Shown: positions 24,032-32,610 of the stretch, one piece after another | How the letters are laid out: each line of letters begins with the position of its first letter | How positions within the stretch are numbered: position 1 is the first letter of the stretch | Notes under the pieces: model-generated | Databases searched by the model: none | What the model was told of the DNA's origin: nothing | Seen by the model: the letters and a program-made list of their open reading frames with translations, nothing else | Source: Brevinematales bacterium | GTDB lineage: Bacteria > Spirochaetota > Brevinematia > Brevinematales > Thermospiraceae | DNA length: 59,029 nucleotides | Assembly: GCA_026417555.1 (NCBI GenBank) | Contig: JAOADA010000007.1 | Coordinates: 1-59,029, forward strand | Direction of reading: 5' to 3' | Position numbers and translations under genes: made by a program

Positions 24032-25106
24032 AATAGGCCATGTCCTGAGAAGATCCCACCGTGATCCGAACAAAGCGTGGGTGAAAACCAAAAGAGCCGA
24101 GAGATCTTACGGTGATTCCATGGGATTCCAATCCTTTGATGAGTTGTTGGTAGGCTTCTCCGAAATCACAAAAAACAAAATTTCCTCCAGCGGGGAGAGG
24201 CGAGAGTCCCTCCTGATGGAGAAACGTGAAAAGTTTTTCTCTTTCTTTCTGGATAACCGAGACACTTTTCCAAACAGGGGATGGATGGGTGAGGCGATAC
24301 CATGCCCCCTCTTGGGGAAGAAGCCCAAGATTAAACGGGAGACGGATCTTCTCCATCTGGACGGCCATTTCTGGGTGACTTATGGTGTATCCCACCCGGA
24401 GAGCCGCAAGCCCAAAGGCCTTTGAAAGGGTGTGCATGACAATAAGATTGGGATATCGAGAAAGTAACGAGAGCGCACTCTCTTTCCACTCAGCAAAGTG
24501 GATATACGCTTCGTCAAGAAGAACAAGGGTATCTTGCGGTAACCGAGAGAGAAAACCCTCAATGGCAGCAAGAGAATAGGTAGTAGAGGTTGGATTGTCT
24601 GGATTAGCAAAAACAACAAGTTTTGCTTTTGACTGACACACCACCTCTTCGAGGGCTGCGAGATCCACCCAAAAATCTTTTCGAGGAACTTCAACGACCT
24701 TGGCTCCTGCTAAAAGAGCCCTCGTTTTGTAAAGGCTAAAACTGTTTTCCGGAATTATCACCCTCTCTCCGGGAGAAAGACACGCCATCATGATAATCTG
24801 GAGAGATTCTCCTGATCCATCACCAAACACTATATGCTCAGAAGAAACCTCAAACCCACTCTCTTTCAAAAAAGTGCTAAGCGCTTTCTTGAGTTTCGTG
24901 TGGTGAGCATCAGGATAGTACACAAGTGAATGGTGAAGAACTTTGCGAAGGTACCGATTTACATCCTGGTTGTCAATCGCCAGATTTTCGTTAGAAGCCA
25001 ACTTGAGGGTTTTCCCATGGCAGAGAGGGGGAACTTTCCCAGCAACATAAGGTTCGAGGGCCTGAACCTCAGGACGCACCAATTTCCTTAAGCGCTCTGA
25101 ATCCAT
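23988..25106 (-). CDS. hisC: histidinol-phosphate aminotransferase
   Basis: PLP-dependent fold-type I aminotransferase, 372 aa, converting imidazole acetol phosphate to histidinol phosphate. Seen: KLASNENL at the start, the PLP lysine in HTLSKAFGLAALRVGY, and FANPDNPTSTTYS and LLDEAYIHFA upstream of it. An aromatic-aminotransferase role is possible because the family overlaps. It begins inside the purQ 3' end (19-bp overlap), so it is the last gene of slyD-dedA-purQ-hisC. No other his genes are present. Confidence 0.88.
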   Translation of the reverse strand: MDSERLRKLVRPEVQALEPYVAGKVPPLCHGKTLKLASNENLAIDNQDVNRYLRKVLHHSLVYYPDAHHTKLKKALSTFLKESGFEVSSEHIVFGDGSGESLQIIMMACLSPGERVIIPENSFSLYKTRALLAGAKVVEVPRKDFWVDLAALEEVVCQSKAKLVVFANPDNPTSTTYSLAAIEGFLSRLPQDTLVLLDEAYIHFAEWKESALSLLSRYPNLIVMHTLSKAFGLAALRVGYTISHPEMAVQMEKIRLPFNLGLLPQEGAWYRLTHPSPVWKSVSVIQKEREKLFTFLHQEGLSPLPAGGNFVFCDFGEAYQQLIKGLESHGITVRSLGSFGFHPRFVRITVGSSQDMAYFRQVFLSVRREVRR

Positions 25107-25792
25107 TGAATAATCCCCTCAAAGATTCGCTTGCCATCTACAGAACCCATCTCTTCTTCACTACTCCGTTCTGGGTGGGGCATCATCCCCAAAACATTCT
25201 TGTTTCGGTTAAGGATACCCGCAATACTCTCTGTAGAACCATTGGGATTGGCCTCTTCATTGACCCTCCCCTGCTTGTCACAGTAACGAAAAGCAATCAA
25301 ATCATAACTCAGGGCCTCCTCCAGATCTGCTTGGGGGAGAAAATAGTTCCCCTCCCCGTGAGCAATAGGGATCTGAATAACCTCATCTCGAGAATAGATG
25401 TGGGTAAAAGGAGAATCCGTATTGGCCACCTTGAGGTACTGCTTTTGGCAAAGGAAATGTTGTGTTTTGTTGTGAAGAAAAGCCCCCTTCAGAAGATGAC
25501 TCTCCACAAGAATCTGAAAACCATTACATATCCCAAGAACAAGCTTGCCCTTGTCAGCATGCTCTTTGATGGCCTTCATCACGGGAGAATAGTGCGCAAT
25601 CGCCCCACTTCTCAGATAATCGCCATAGGAAAAACCACCCGCAAGAATGATGACATCTCTATCACTTATATCTGTTTCGGTATGCCAGATATACCGTACC
25701 TCACTCTTGCACACAGTTTCCAGGACCCAATACGTATCTCTATCACAGTTTGTCCCCGGGAAAACGACAACACCAAACCTGACAGGCCTCAT
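25088..25792 (-). CDS. purQ: FGAM synthase glutaminase subunit
   Basis: Glutamine amidotransferase subunit of phosphoribosylformylglycinamidine synthase, purine synthesis; 234 aa. The start is ATG 25792 (MRPVRFGVVVFPGTNCDRDT), preceded by GGGGAGAAGGC and overlapping the dedA stop as ATGA. Motifs: FSYGDYLRSGAIA, nucleophile Cys in LVLGICNGFQIL, and His/Glu in MPHPERSSEE. Partners PurL and PurS are not in the window. Confidence 0.95.
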   Translation of the reverse strand: MRPVRFGVVVFPGTNCDRDTYWVLETVCKSEVRYIWHTETDISDRDVIILAGGFSYGDYLRSGAIAHYSPVMKAIKEHADKGKLVLGICNGFQILVESHLLKGAFLHNKTQHFLCQKQYLKVANTDSPFTHIYSRDEVIQIPIAHGEGNYFLPQADLEEALSYDLIAFRYCDKQGRVNEEANPNGSTESIAGILNRNKNVLGMMPHPERSSEEEMGSVDGKRIFEGIIQWIQSA

Positions 25793-26421
25793 GCCTTCTC
25801 CCCTTGCTTTTTCGTTGGTTTCAACCCATTGTAAACAAGCCATGCCACAAAAAGAACACCACCTGCCACCACCACGTAGGTAAGGAGGTGATAATACCTC
25901 TCAAAGAAAGTCTTCTGCTGGTAGAAAAGATAGCCCAAAACAAAAAGTACCGCATTCCACAATCCCGCTCCCACAAAAGTATAGACAACAAAAGGGACAA
26001 GGGGCATCTTGGCAAGGCCTGCTGGAACAGAGATAAGCTGTCTAATAGCCGGCACAAAACGACCAATAAAGGTAGAAAGATTTCCATATCTGACAAAGAA
26101 CTTCTCTGCTTTTTCTACGTTCTCTCGGGTAATGAGGAGGAAATGAAGCCATCGTGTATCTGCCAAGGCATAGAGAACCGGCCGTCCAATAACCACCGCC
26201 AGCAGATAATTGAGAAGTGCCCCAGCAAGTGCCCCCAAGGTGCCAGAAAGCATCACTCCCCACCCATTGAGAACACCCTTGGCAACAAGGTAAGCCGCAG
26301 GGGGAATAACTACTTCAGAAGGAAAGGGAATAAACGAACTCTCAATGGTCATGAGAAGAAACACCGACCAATAGGTGATATGCTCCATGTACCATGTAAC
26401 AATCTCAGAAATCCAGGGCAT
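25789..26421 (-). CDS. DedA/SNARE-associated family membrane protein
   Basis: A 210-aa inner-membrane protein of the DedA family, members of which flip polyprenyl- or phospholipids. Conserved elements include FPSEVVIPPAAYL, the re-entrant GTLGALAGALLNYLL and the GRFVPAIRQLISVPAGLAKM signature. It is 22 bp downstream of slyD and overlaps purQ as ATGA. The transported lipid is not determinable here. Confidence 0.93.
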   Translation of the reverse strand: MPWISEIVTWYMEHITYWSVFLLMTIESSFIPFPSEVVIPPAAYLVAKGVLNGWGVMLSGTLGALAGALLNYLLAVVIGRPVLYALADTRWLHFLLITRENVEKAEKFFVRYGNLSTFIGRFVPAIRQLISVPAGLAKMPLVPFVVYTFVGAGLWNAVLFVLGYLFYQQKTFFERYYHLLTYVVVAGGVLFVAWLVYNGLKPTKKQGEKA

Positions 26422-26443
26422 AGCATCCTCTCAATCTCAAAAA

Positions 26444-26941
26444 TCAGCGACAATCGCAGGAATCATCCTCACATTCACACCCACCACACCCTTCTTGCCC
26501 CATAAGTTCATCAAAATCCTCCTTGGTGGCATCTCGAACTTTAAGAATCTTCACTTCATACACGAGATCCATCCCTGCCAGAGGATGATTTCCATCAAGG
26601 GTAATAGTATCCGGCCCTATCTCCACCACACGAAAAATATGATAGTGTTCCCCATCCTGTCCATACACAAACATCCCTTTCTCAAAGCGATCAGCACCCT
26701 CGATTTGGGATTTTTCCACCTCAAACCGAAATTCAGGGTTATAATCACCATACGCTTCTGCAGCGGAAATAGTAACAGTGAGTTCATCCCCTTCATTTTT
26801 CCCATCCAGATGCTTTTCGAGACCAGGAATAATAAGCCCCTGGCCATGGATGTAAGCATAATTTGGAGAAGAATCTATCACCACACCATGCGTATCCTTA
26901 AGGGTATAGGCCATTTCGACATACTTGTTTTCTTGGATCAT
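26444..26941 (-). CDS. slyD: SlyD-like FKBP peptidyl-prolyl isomerase
   Basis: A 165-aa FKBP-type prolyl isomerase/chaperone. The FKBP start MIQENKYVEMAYTLKD and IHGQGLIIPGLEKHLDG is interrupted by the insert-in-flap domain, then DGNHPLAGMDLVYEVKIL. The C-terminus is Cys/Asp/Glu-rich (CGGCECEDDSCDCR), the nickel/zinc-binding tail typical of SlyD. First gene of slyD-dedA-purQ-hisC, with its own promoter. Confidence 0.93.
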   Translation of the reverse strand: MIQENKYVEMAYTLKDTHGVVIDSSPNYAYIHGQGLIIPGLEKHLDGKNEGDELTVTISAAEAYGDYNPEFRFEVEKSQIEGADRFEKGMFVYGQDGEHYHIFRVVEIGPDTITLDGNHPLAGMDLVYEVKILKVRDATKEDFDELMGQEGCGGCECEDDSCDCR

Positions 26942-26970
26942 AGGTATTACCTCTTCTTTTAAGATATTTT

Positions 26971-26999
26971 ATTGTAAAGGTAGAAAAAAGAAGTGTCAA
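26971..26999 (-). promoter_or_regulatory. promoter of slyD-dedA-purQ-hisC
   Basis: Minus strand TTGACA, 17-bp spacer, TACAAT, about 30 bp before the slyD ATG. Confidence 0.83.
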
Positions 27000-27214
27000 T
27001 TAAAAGGTGCATAACTCAGAGAATGAACACCTTTTCCTGACCAAGAAAATCTCTTTTCTTGAATGCTTTCCTCCCAAAAGGTAGTACTCCATTTCCTCTA
27101 CGCCCTTTTCTCCCAACAAAAAAGCGCCATCCTTGTGCTTTTTGACAGCCTCTTCCCATCAGAGTCCCTCTTCCAAAAAATTGTGGGATTTTTCTTTTCT
27201 TTTTTTCTCACTGA

Positions 27215-27232
27215 TGCTATAATATGGGTATG
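27215..27232 (+). promoter_or_regulatory. extended -10 promoter reaching the start codon
   Basis: TGCTATAAT (27215-27223) is an extended -10 without a good -35. Its end is 7 nt from the ATG at 27230, predicting a leaderless transcript. Confidence 0.65.
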
Positions 27233-28954
27233 AAAAAATGGAGCGTATGTTTCCTTTTCTTCGTGTCTATCATGCGAGGAATAGAGGTACTTCCCCTGGC
27301 AGAGATCCGTCCCGGAATGAAAGGGACGGGATACTCCGTTTTTTCCGGATGGGAACCAACCTCTTTTGCTGTTGAGATTATTGATGTGATGGAGGGAACT
27401 ACCCCTGAGGAGAGTCTCATTTTAGCACGGCTTTCTGGACAGAACCTTGAACAGAGTGGGGTAGTGGCCGGCATGAGTGGGAGTCCTGTCTACATCAATG
27501 GAAAACTCATTGGAGCCGTAGCCTATGCGTGGTCTTTTGCCAAAGAGGCTTTGTGTGGTATCACACCAGTGCAGATCATGATGCAACAGCTGGGAGAGAA
27601 AAACCTCCCCCCTCAGAAAGCCCCCACACCGGGCAAGAAGCGAAACCTGTTTTTTTCTTCACCACTTTCCCTTTGGGGAGAAGGATGTGACGAGATGGGA
27701 ATTCTTTCAAATCGAATTGCCCTCCCTCTTCAATTTTTCCCCTTACAAGGACGAGGAGTAGCAAAAAAAGATGCCCCCAAAGACATACGGCCTGGGGATG
27801 CAGTGGCTATCCACCTTGTCGACGGGGATGTCCGTATCCAAGCTATTGGGACGGTAACAGCGGTTACCAACGGGCGTGTGTGGATGTTTGGACATCCTCT
27901 TTTCCAGGCGGGAACATGGGAAGCCCCTTTCTCCCGTGCCTACATATACACCGTGATGCCAGCTTATACCGTGTCTTTCAAATTGGGAACAGCAGGTGAG
28001 GAAATTGGGAGTGTGGTGTACGATGGGGCTTTTGCGGTAGAGGGTGTCCTGGGCAAAAAAGCAGATATGATAGAAGTAACGGCAACCCTGATAGAGTCTT
28101 CCAAAACGAACAGGTACAGCTACAGGGTGATAAAAAGCCCTTTGTATCAGAGTTATTTTCTTTTGTCTGCTCTGTTTGCTCTTGTGCAAACCTCATTAGG
28201 AGGACAAGAACAACACGTGATTGATATAACAACAAAGGCAGAGGTTCTCTATCGTAACGCCACCAATACTGTTTTGCTTCAGCTCTCTTCCTTTTGGGGG
28301 AGGGATGCCACTACCTTCTCCCGGTTGGTGGGTGAGCTGTGGGACTTTTTTCAAAATGTGGGGGGATGGGAGAGTGAGGTCGTACAGCTGGAGAGAGTGG
28401 CTTTCACCCTTACCAAATCCAGAGTTCAACGAAGAGGTTTTGTAGAAAAAGCTTGGATAGACAAACCCTCTTATCAAGGAGGGGAAACTATCAAGCTTTC
28501 TCTCCAATTGAGGGATGATCTCTCCCACGTGTATCGCCAAACTTTTCAGATACCTATCCCCGCTTATATCAGTAGTGGCAAATACTCTCTTGTTATAGGA
28601 GACCCCCAAGGAGTTTTCCGTTACATGGAAAATGAATCAAAGATGACATCGGATATTCTCAGTTATGAAGAATTGCTTCGGTACTACCAGAAACGACAGC
28701 AATGGTTTGCTCCTGCCCAACAGATCTGGTGTGGGCTTTTGATTCCTGTTTCTTCCTTACACACAGAGAAAGGGGAGTTGCCTGCTTTTCCAAAACGTTA
28801 TTGGGAGTGGATAGAAACAGGTCCCAATGTAGGGCGAGAATCTCGACGGTTCTCCTTTTCTTTTCTCAAGGGTGATCTGCCATTTTCCCTCTTTTATGAT
28901 GTTACTGTCCTTTCTGTAACGATCCAAACCACCAACACAAGGAGTTCCTCATGA
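27230..28954 (+). CDS. SpoIVB-like S55 peptidase domain protein
   Basis: An exported 574-aa protein with a short signal peptide. Its N-terminal domain matches the SpoIVB/S55 serine peptidase fold: EIRPGMKGTGYSVFSG, LARLSGQNLEQSGVVAG and GMSGSPVYINGKLIGAV with the predicted nucleophile Ser85. In Bacillus SpoIVB activates sigma-K processing; non-sporulating bacteria carry homologues of unknown role. The C-terminal ~300 residues are beta-rich and unrecognised. ATG 27230 is preferred over 27224 because the promoter geometry puts the transcript start there. It overlaps pgsA as ATGA. Confidence 0.85.
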   Translation: MKKWSVCFLFFVSIMRGIEVLPLAEIRPGMKGTGYSVFSGWEPTSFAVEIIDVMEGTTPEESLILARLSGQNLEQSGVVAGMSGSPVYINGKLIGAVAYAWSFAKEALCGITPVQIMMQQLGEKNLPPQKAPTPGKKRNLFFSSPLSLWGEGCDEMGILSNRIALPLQFFPLQGRGVAKKDAPKDIRPGDAVAIHLVDGDVRIQAIGTVTAVTNGRVWMFGHPLFQAGTWEAPFSRAYIYTVMPAYTVSFKLGTAGEEIGSVVYDGAFAVEGVLGKKADMIEVTATLIESSKTNRYSYRVIKSPLYQSYFLLSALFALVQTSLGGQEQHVIDITTKAEVLYRNATNTVLLQLSSFWGRDATTFSRLVGELWDFFQNVGGWESEVVQLERVAFTLTKSRVQRRGFVEKAWIDKPSYQGGETIKLSLQLRDDLSHVYRQTFQIPIPAYISSGKYSLVIGDPQGVFRYMENESKMTSDILSYEELLRYYQKRQQWFAPAQQIWCGLLIPVSSLHTEKGELPAFPKRYWEWIETGPNVGRESRRFSFSFLKGDLPFSLFYDVTVLSVTIQTTNTRSSS

Positions 28955-29538
28955 ATGAACCTAAGCTTTCTGAGCGTTTTTGGACAGTTCCCAACGTCTT
29001 GTCTCTGGGACGTATCTTGCTTGTTTTTCCTATTTTGTACTTGTTTCGTTATCCTTCGATGAGAACATATGTTTTTGTCCTCACAGTAATCGCGTATGCG
29101 ACAGACTTTTTCGATGGGATGATTGCCCGGGTATTTCATTGCCAGAGTCGGGTAGGTACTCTTCTTGATCCTCTGGGAGACAAACTCCTTGCTGTAACAC
29201 TCGCTGCTGTCCTGTATATCCGTCAAGAGGTGCCTTTCATGTTTTTTGTTGTGGTCGCCTCAAGGGATATCATTATTGCCCTTGGAGCTATCTATGCTAT
29301 TAATATGTATCGGTATGTTTTTTTGCCTCTTGTGGTGGGAAAACTCACCACCTTTAGTCTGGGGCTTTTTTATTGTAGTCTTCTTTTTGAAAAAACCCCA
29401 TGGGCATCCACCCTTTCTTGGCTTCCTGGGGCAAACCGGTATCTCATGGGAGGGGTGATGGGGCTTGTGCTTTTTTCCGGGTTGGCGTATGTGGTAAACT
29501 ATATCCGCTATTTTGTGGAATCTAAGAAATCATCATAA
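28951..29538 (+). CDS. pgsA: CDP-alcohol phosphatidyltransferase (PgsA-like)
   Basis: A 195-aa membrane enzyme, likely making phosphatidylglycerophosphate from CDP-diacylglycerol and glycerol 3-phosphate. The CDP-alcohol phosphotransferase motif D-x2-DG-x2-AR-x8-G-x3-D-x3-D is complete in TDFFDGMIARVF to RVGTLLDPLGD. About five hydrophobic segments follow. AAGGAG lies upstream and the ATG overlaps the S55 gene stop. PgsA is the best guess; another polar head group is possible. Confidence 0.88.
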   Translation: MNEPKLSERFWTVPNVLSLGRILLVFPILYLFRYPSMRTYVFVLTVIAYATDFFDGMIARVFHCQSRVGTLLDPLGDKLLAVTLAAVLYIRQEVPFMFFVVVASRDIIIALGAIYAINMYRYVFLPLVVGKLTTFSLGLFYCSLLFEKTPWASTLSWLPGANRYLMGGVMGLVLFSGLAYVVNYIRYFVESKKSS

Positions 29539-29547
29539 GGGGATACC

Positions 29548-30765
29548 ATGAAGTATGTGGTTTTTTTGCTTGATGGAATGGCTGATGAAGCTCTTCCTGA
29601 ATTGGGCGGCCTCACACCATTGGAGTATGCCAAGACACCGCATATGGACAAACTCGCGCAACAGGCTGAGTTTGGAACGTTTCTTACCTTGCCAGAGGGG
29701 TTCCCTACCTCGTCTGATGTGGCTAATATGTCGGTGCTTGGATGGGATCTCTCAAAAAGCTACACCGGTCGGGGACCTATTGAGAGTTATGGGATGGGAA
29801 TACCTCTGGATGATGATACAGTAGCTTTTCGACTGAATCTTATCACCGTCCGAGATGGGAGAGTAGAAGACTATTCAGCTGGGCATATTGAGGATGAGGA
29901 TGCAGCAGAAATCCTTGCCTTTCTCCAACAAGAACTGGGTACGGAAAAGATCCGTTTCCAGAAGGGAGTGAGTTATCGGCATCTTCTCTACCTGAAAGGA
30001 AAAGAATTTTCAGCTGATATCCACTATGAGAAGCCGGATTCTTCTCACGGTCTCAAGTGGCGTGATATCCTTCCCAAAGCTTTGCATGAGTCTGCCCATT
30101 CTACCGAAGAGGTTCTTCTGAACCTTATTGAGAGATCCTTCTCCCTTCTTGCAAACCATCCTGTGAACAAACGACGACGGGCCCAAGGCAAGAATGAAGC
30201 CAACCTCATCTGGCCATGGTCAGGTGGAAAAAGACCCCAAGTGCCTCTCTTTGAGAAAATGTATGGAAAAAAAGGGGCTATAGTGGCTGCTGTCGATGTG
30301 ATTCTTGGGCTCGGAAGATTGGGGGGAATGACGGTATGTCGGCCGGAGGGAGCCACTGGATGGATAGACACCAACTACGAAAACAAAGCGAAAGCAGCCG
30401 TGGATCTTCTGAAAAACCACGATTTTGTATATCTTCACCTTGAAGCGATTGATGAATGTGGTCACCTTGGTGATCTTGAGCTCAAAATCAGGGCTATTGA
30501 GGAGGCAGATACCCGCCTCATAGGCACATTTTTGCAACTGTATCACAATGAATTTGGGAACGAACCCTGGAGGGGAGTGCTGTTGCCTGATCACCCTGTG
30601 CCAGTGAAACTTCGCAAGCATACCAGAACTCCTGTACCTTTTATGATCTGGGGGGAGGGAATACCTCCTCATCCTACTATCAAACAGTATAGTGAACGAA
30701 CAGCTCCCCTGGGAAAGTATCCGGGACTCAAAGGAAGCGAGTTGATGAGGCTACTTTTTGGATAA
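29548..30765 (+). CDS. apgM: cofactor-independent phosphoglycerate mutase, archaeal type
   Basis: Interconverts 3- and 2-phosphoglycerate in glycolysis; 405 aa, alkaline-phosphatase superfamily. MKYVVFLLDGMADEALPELG and TSSDVANMSVLGWD with the nucleophile Ser are the ApgM signatures. YTGRGPIESYGMGI, HLEAIDECGHLGD and LPDHPVPVKLRKHTRTPVPF supply the metal ligands. It follows pgsA by 9 bp. It is distinct from GpmI and GpmA, neither of which is present here. Confidence 0.95.
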   Translation: MKYVVFLLDGMADEALPELGGLTPLEYAKTPHMDKLAQQAEFGTFLTLPEGFPTSSDVANMSVLGWDLSKSYTGRGPIESYGMGIPLDDDTVAFRLNLITVRDGRVEDYSAGHIEDEDAAEILAFLQQELGTEKIRFQKGVSYRHLLYLKGKEFSADIHYEKPDSSHGLKWRDILPKALHESAHSTEEVLLNLIERSFSLLANHPVNKRRRAQGKNEANLIWPWSGGKRPQVPLFEKMYGKKGAIVAAVDVILGLGRLGGMTVCRPEGATGWIDTNYENKAKAAVDLLKNHDFVYLHLEAIDECGHLGDLELKIRAIEEADTRLIGTFLQLYHNEFGNEPWRGVLLPDHPVPVKLRKHTRTPVPFMIWGEGIPPHPTIKQYSERTAPLGKYPGLKGSELMRLLFG

Positions 30766-30814
30766 AAAACCACGGAAGGCGGAGGTGCGACAGTCGAAAG
30801 CATAAGGAGGAGAT

Positions 30815-32470
30815 ATGAAAAAGCCTTCCAACCTTACGTGCGAGGTAAACTTCGTTCAACGTCTGGAAAAAACACTGCTTGAGAATTGGGATCGAGGAGC
30901 GCTCTCTGATTATGGTGGAAAGACCACCTATACGTATGGAGAGTGTGCAAAACTTTTTCTAGCTATTCATCGTTTTTTTTCTGACTCCCGTATCAAAAAA
31001 GGTGAGAGAATAGCCATCCTTGGAAGAAACGCTGCCAATTGGGCTATCAGTTATCTTGCTACGATCTCCTATGGAGCCGTCACTGTTCCTCTTCTCCCTG
31101 ACTTCCATCCGGAGGATATTGTCCACCTTTTGAATCACTCCGAAAGTCGTATTCTTTTTGTGTTACCCTCTCTTTTTGAGGGAATCGATACCCAGGCACT
31201 TTCCTTTCTTGAGGTGGCAATTTCTCTTGTGGATATGGATATCCTCTGGCAAAGAAAAGAGAAAAAGATACTCCCCCTTCACGAATATCTCTCCCAGGTC
31301 AAGGGAGAAAAAGAAGCCTTTTCTCTCCCCCATGTCGGAACCCATGATTGGGCCTCCTTAGTCTATACCTCGGGAACTACCGGCTTCTCAAAAGGCGTCT
31401 GTCTCTCGTGTTCCAACCTTATGTCCAATATTGTGTATGCCCAGGATACCATGCCCCTTTTCCCCGGAGAAACCATCCTCTCTTTTCTCCCAATAGCCCA
31501 TTCCTTTGGGTGTGCCTTTGAATTTCTTTTTCCGTTTTTTACTGGATGTCACATCTTTTTTCTCTCCAAACCCCCTACCCCATCATTGCTTTTAGAGGCC
31601 TTTGCCAAGGTGAAACCATCTTTAATCCTTTCTGTTCCCCTCATCATCGAGAAAATGTACTATAAAAAGATCAAACCATCACTCGAAAAACCAATCATAA
31701 AGATGCTCCAGATATTACCAGGAATCAAGAATGTGATCACAAAAAAGATTCGAGACCAATTGATATCTGCTTTTGGGGGAAACTTTCGAGAAGTGGTGAT
31801 TGGAGGGGCCGCTTTTAGCCAGGAGGTAGAGGATTTTCTCCGGAGCATAGCCTTTCCCTTCACTGTAGGGTATGGAATGACAGAGTGTGGGCCTTTGATC
31901 TCATATAGCCCCTGGAGAGAGTATGCCCCACGATCCGTGGGTCGTGTCGTAGAGAGAATGGAAGTCAAGATTGTCCCTCTTCAGCAAGGAGAGAAAAGTG
32001 GAGAGATCCTTGTCCGCGGTGCAAATGTCATGTCTGGTTACTACAAAAACCCTGAAGCCACAAAAGCTTCCCTCGACAAGGAAGGATGGCTTCATACAGG
32101 AGATATGGGGTATAGAGATGAAAAAGGATTCCTCTACATAAATGGCCGATGTAAAACCATGCTTTTGGGCCCTTCTGGCCAGAATATTTATCCTGAAGAG
32201 ATTGAGGCAAAACTTGTCACCCTGCCGTATGTTCAAGAGGCCCTTGTAGTCTCCCGCAATCACCAACTGGTGGCCCTGGTATATCCCGATATGGAAAAAG
32301 TCGATAAAGAGAAAATCTCTGAATCACACTTACGAGAGATCATGGAACACAACCGAAAGATCCTCAACGAGAAACTTCCCGCCTATGCAAAGGTGATGCG
32401 CATAGAGATCATGCCAGAAGAGTTTGAAAAAACCCCAAAGAAGAGTATCAAACGGTTTCTGTATTCATAG
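30815..32470 (+). CDS. AMP-forming long-chain acyl-CoA synthetase-like
   Basis: An ANL-superfamily ligase, 551 aa, that would adenylate a fatty acid and transfer it to CoA. The P-loop-like motif is LVYTSGTTGFSKGVCLS, followed by LPIAHSFG, VGYGMTECGPLISYS, HTGDMGYRDEKGFLYINGR and the C-terminal catalytic-Lys region TPKKSIKRFLYS. AAGGAGGAG precedes the ATG. It is 49 bp after apgM. The acyl chain specificity is unknown; it may feed membrane lipid synthesis with pgsA. Confidence 0.9.
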   Translation: MKKPSNLTCEVNFVQRLEKTLLENWDRGALSDYGGKTTYTYGECAKLFLAIHRFFSDSRIKKGERIAILGRNAANWAISYLATISYGAVTVPLLPDFHPEDIVHLLNHSESRILFVLPSLFEGIDTQALSFLEVAISLVDMDILWQRKEKKILPLHEYLSQVKGEKEAFSLPHVGTHDWASLVYTSGTTGFSKGVCLSCSNLMSNIVYAQDTMPLFPGETILSFLPIAHSFGCAFEFLFPFFTGCHIFFLSKPPTPSLLLEAFAKVKPSLILSVPLIIEKMYYKKIKPSLEKPIIKMLQILPGIKNVITKKIRDQLISAFGGNFREVVIGGAAFSQEVEDFLRSIAFPFTVGYGMTECGPLISYSPWREYAPRSVGRVVERMEVKIVPLQQGEKSGEILVRGANVMSGYYKNPEATKASLDKEGWLHTGDMGYRDEKGFLYINGRCKTMLLGPSGQNIYPEEIEAKLVTLPYVQEALVVSRNHQLVALVYPDMEKVDKEKISESHLREIMEHNRKILNEKLPAYAKVMRIEIMPEEFEKTPKKSIKRFLYS

Positions 32471-32610
32471 TATGAGCCTCTTTGTGTCTCTTGGCGCCTA
32501 TCCCTGGCATTTTCGTGGACTTTTCGTGAAATTTATCGAGCAAGGATGTCTATTTGCAAGATTTCTCTTTTTGCTTCATAATATATACTACATTTTTTAT
32601 GAGGTGCATC

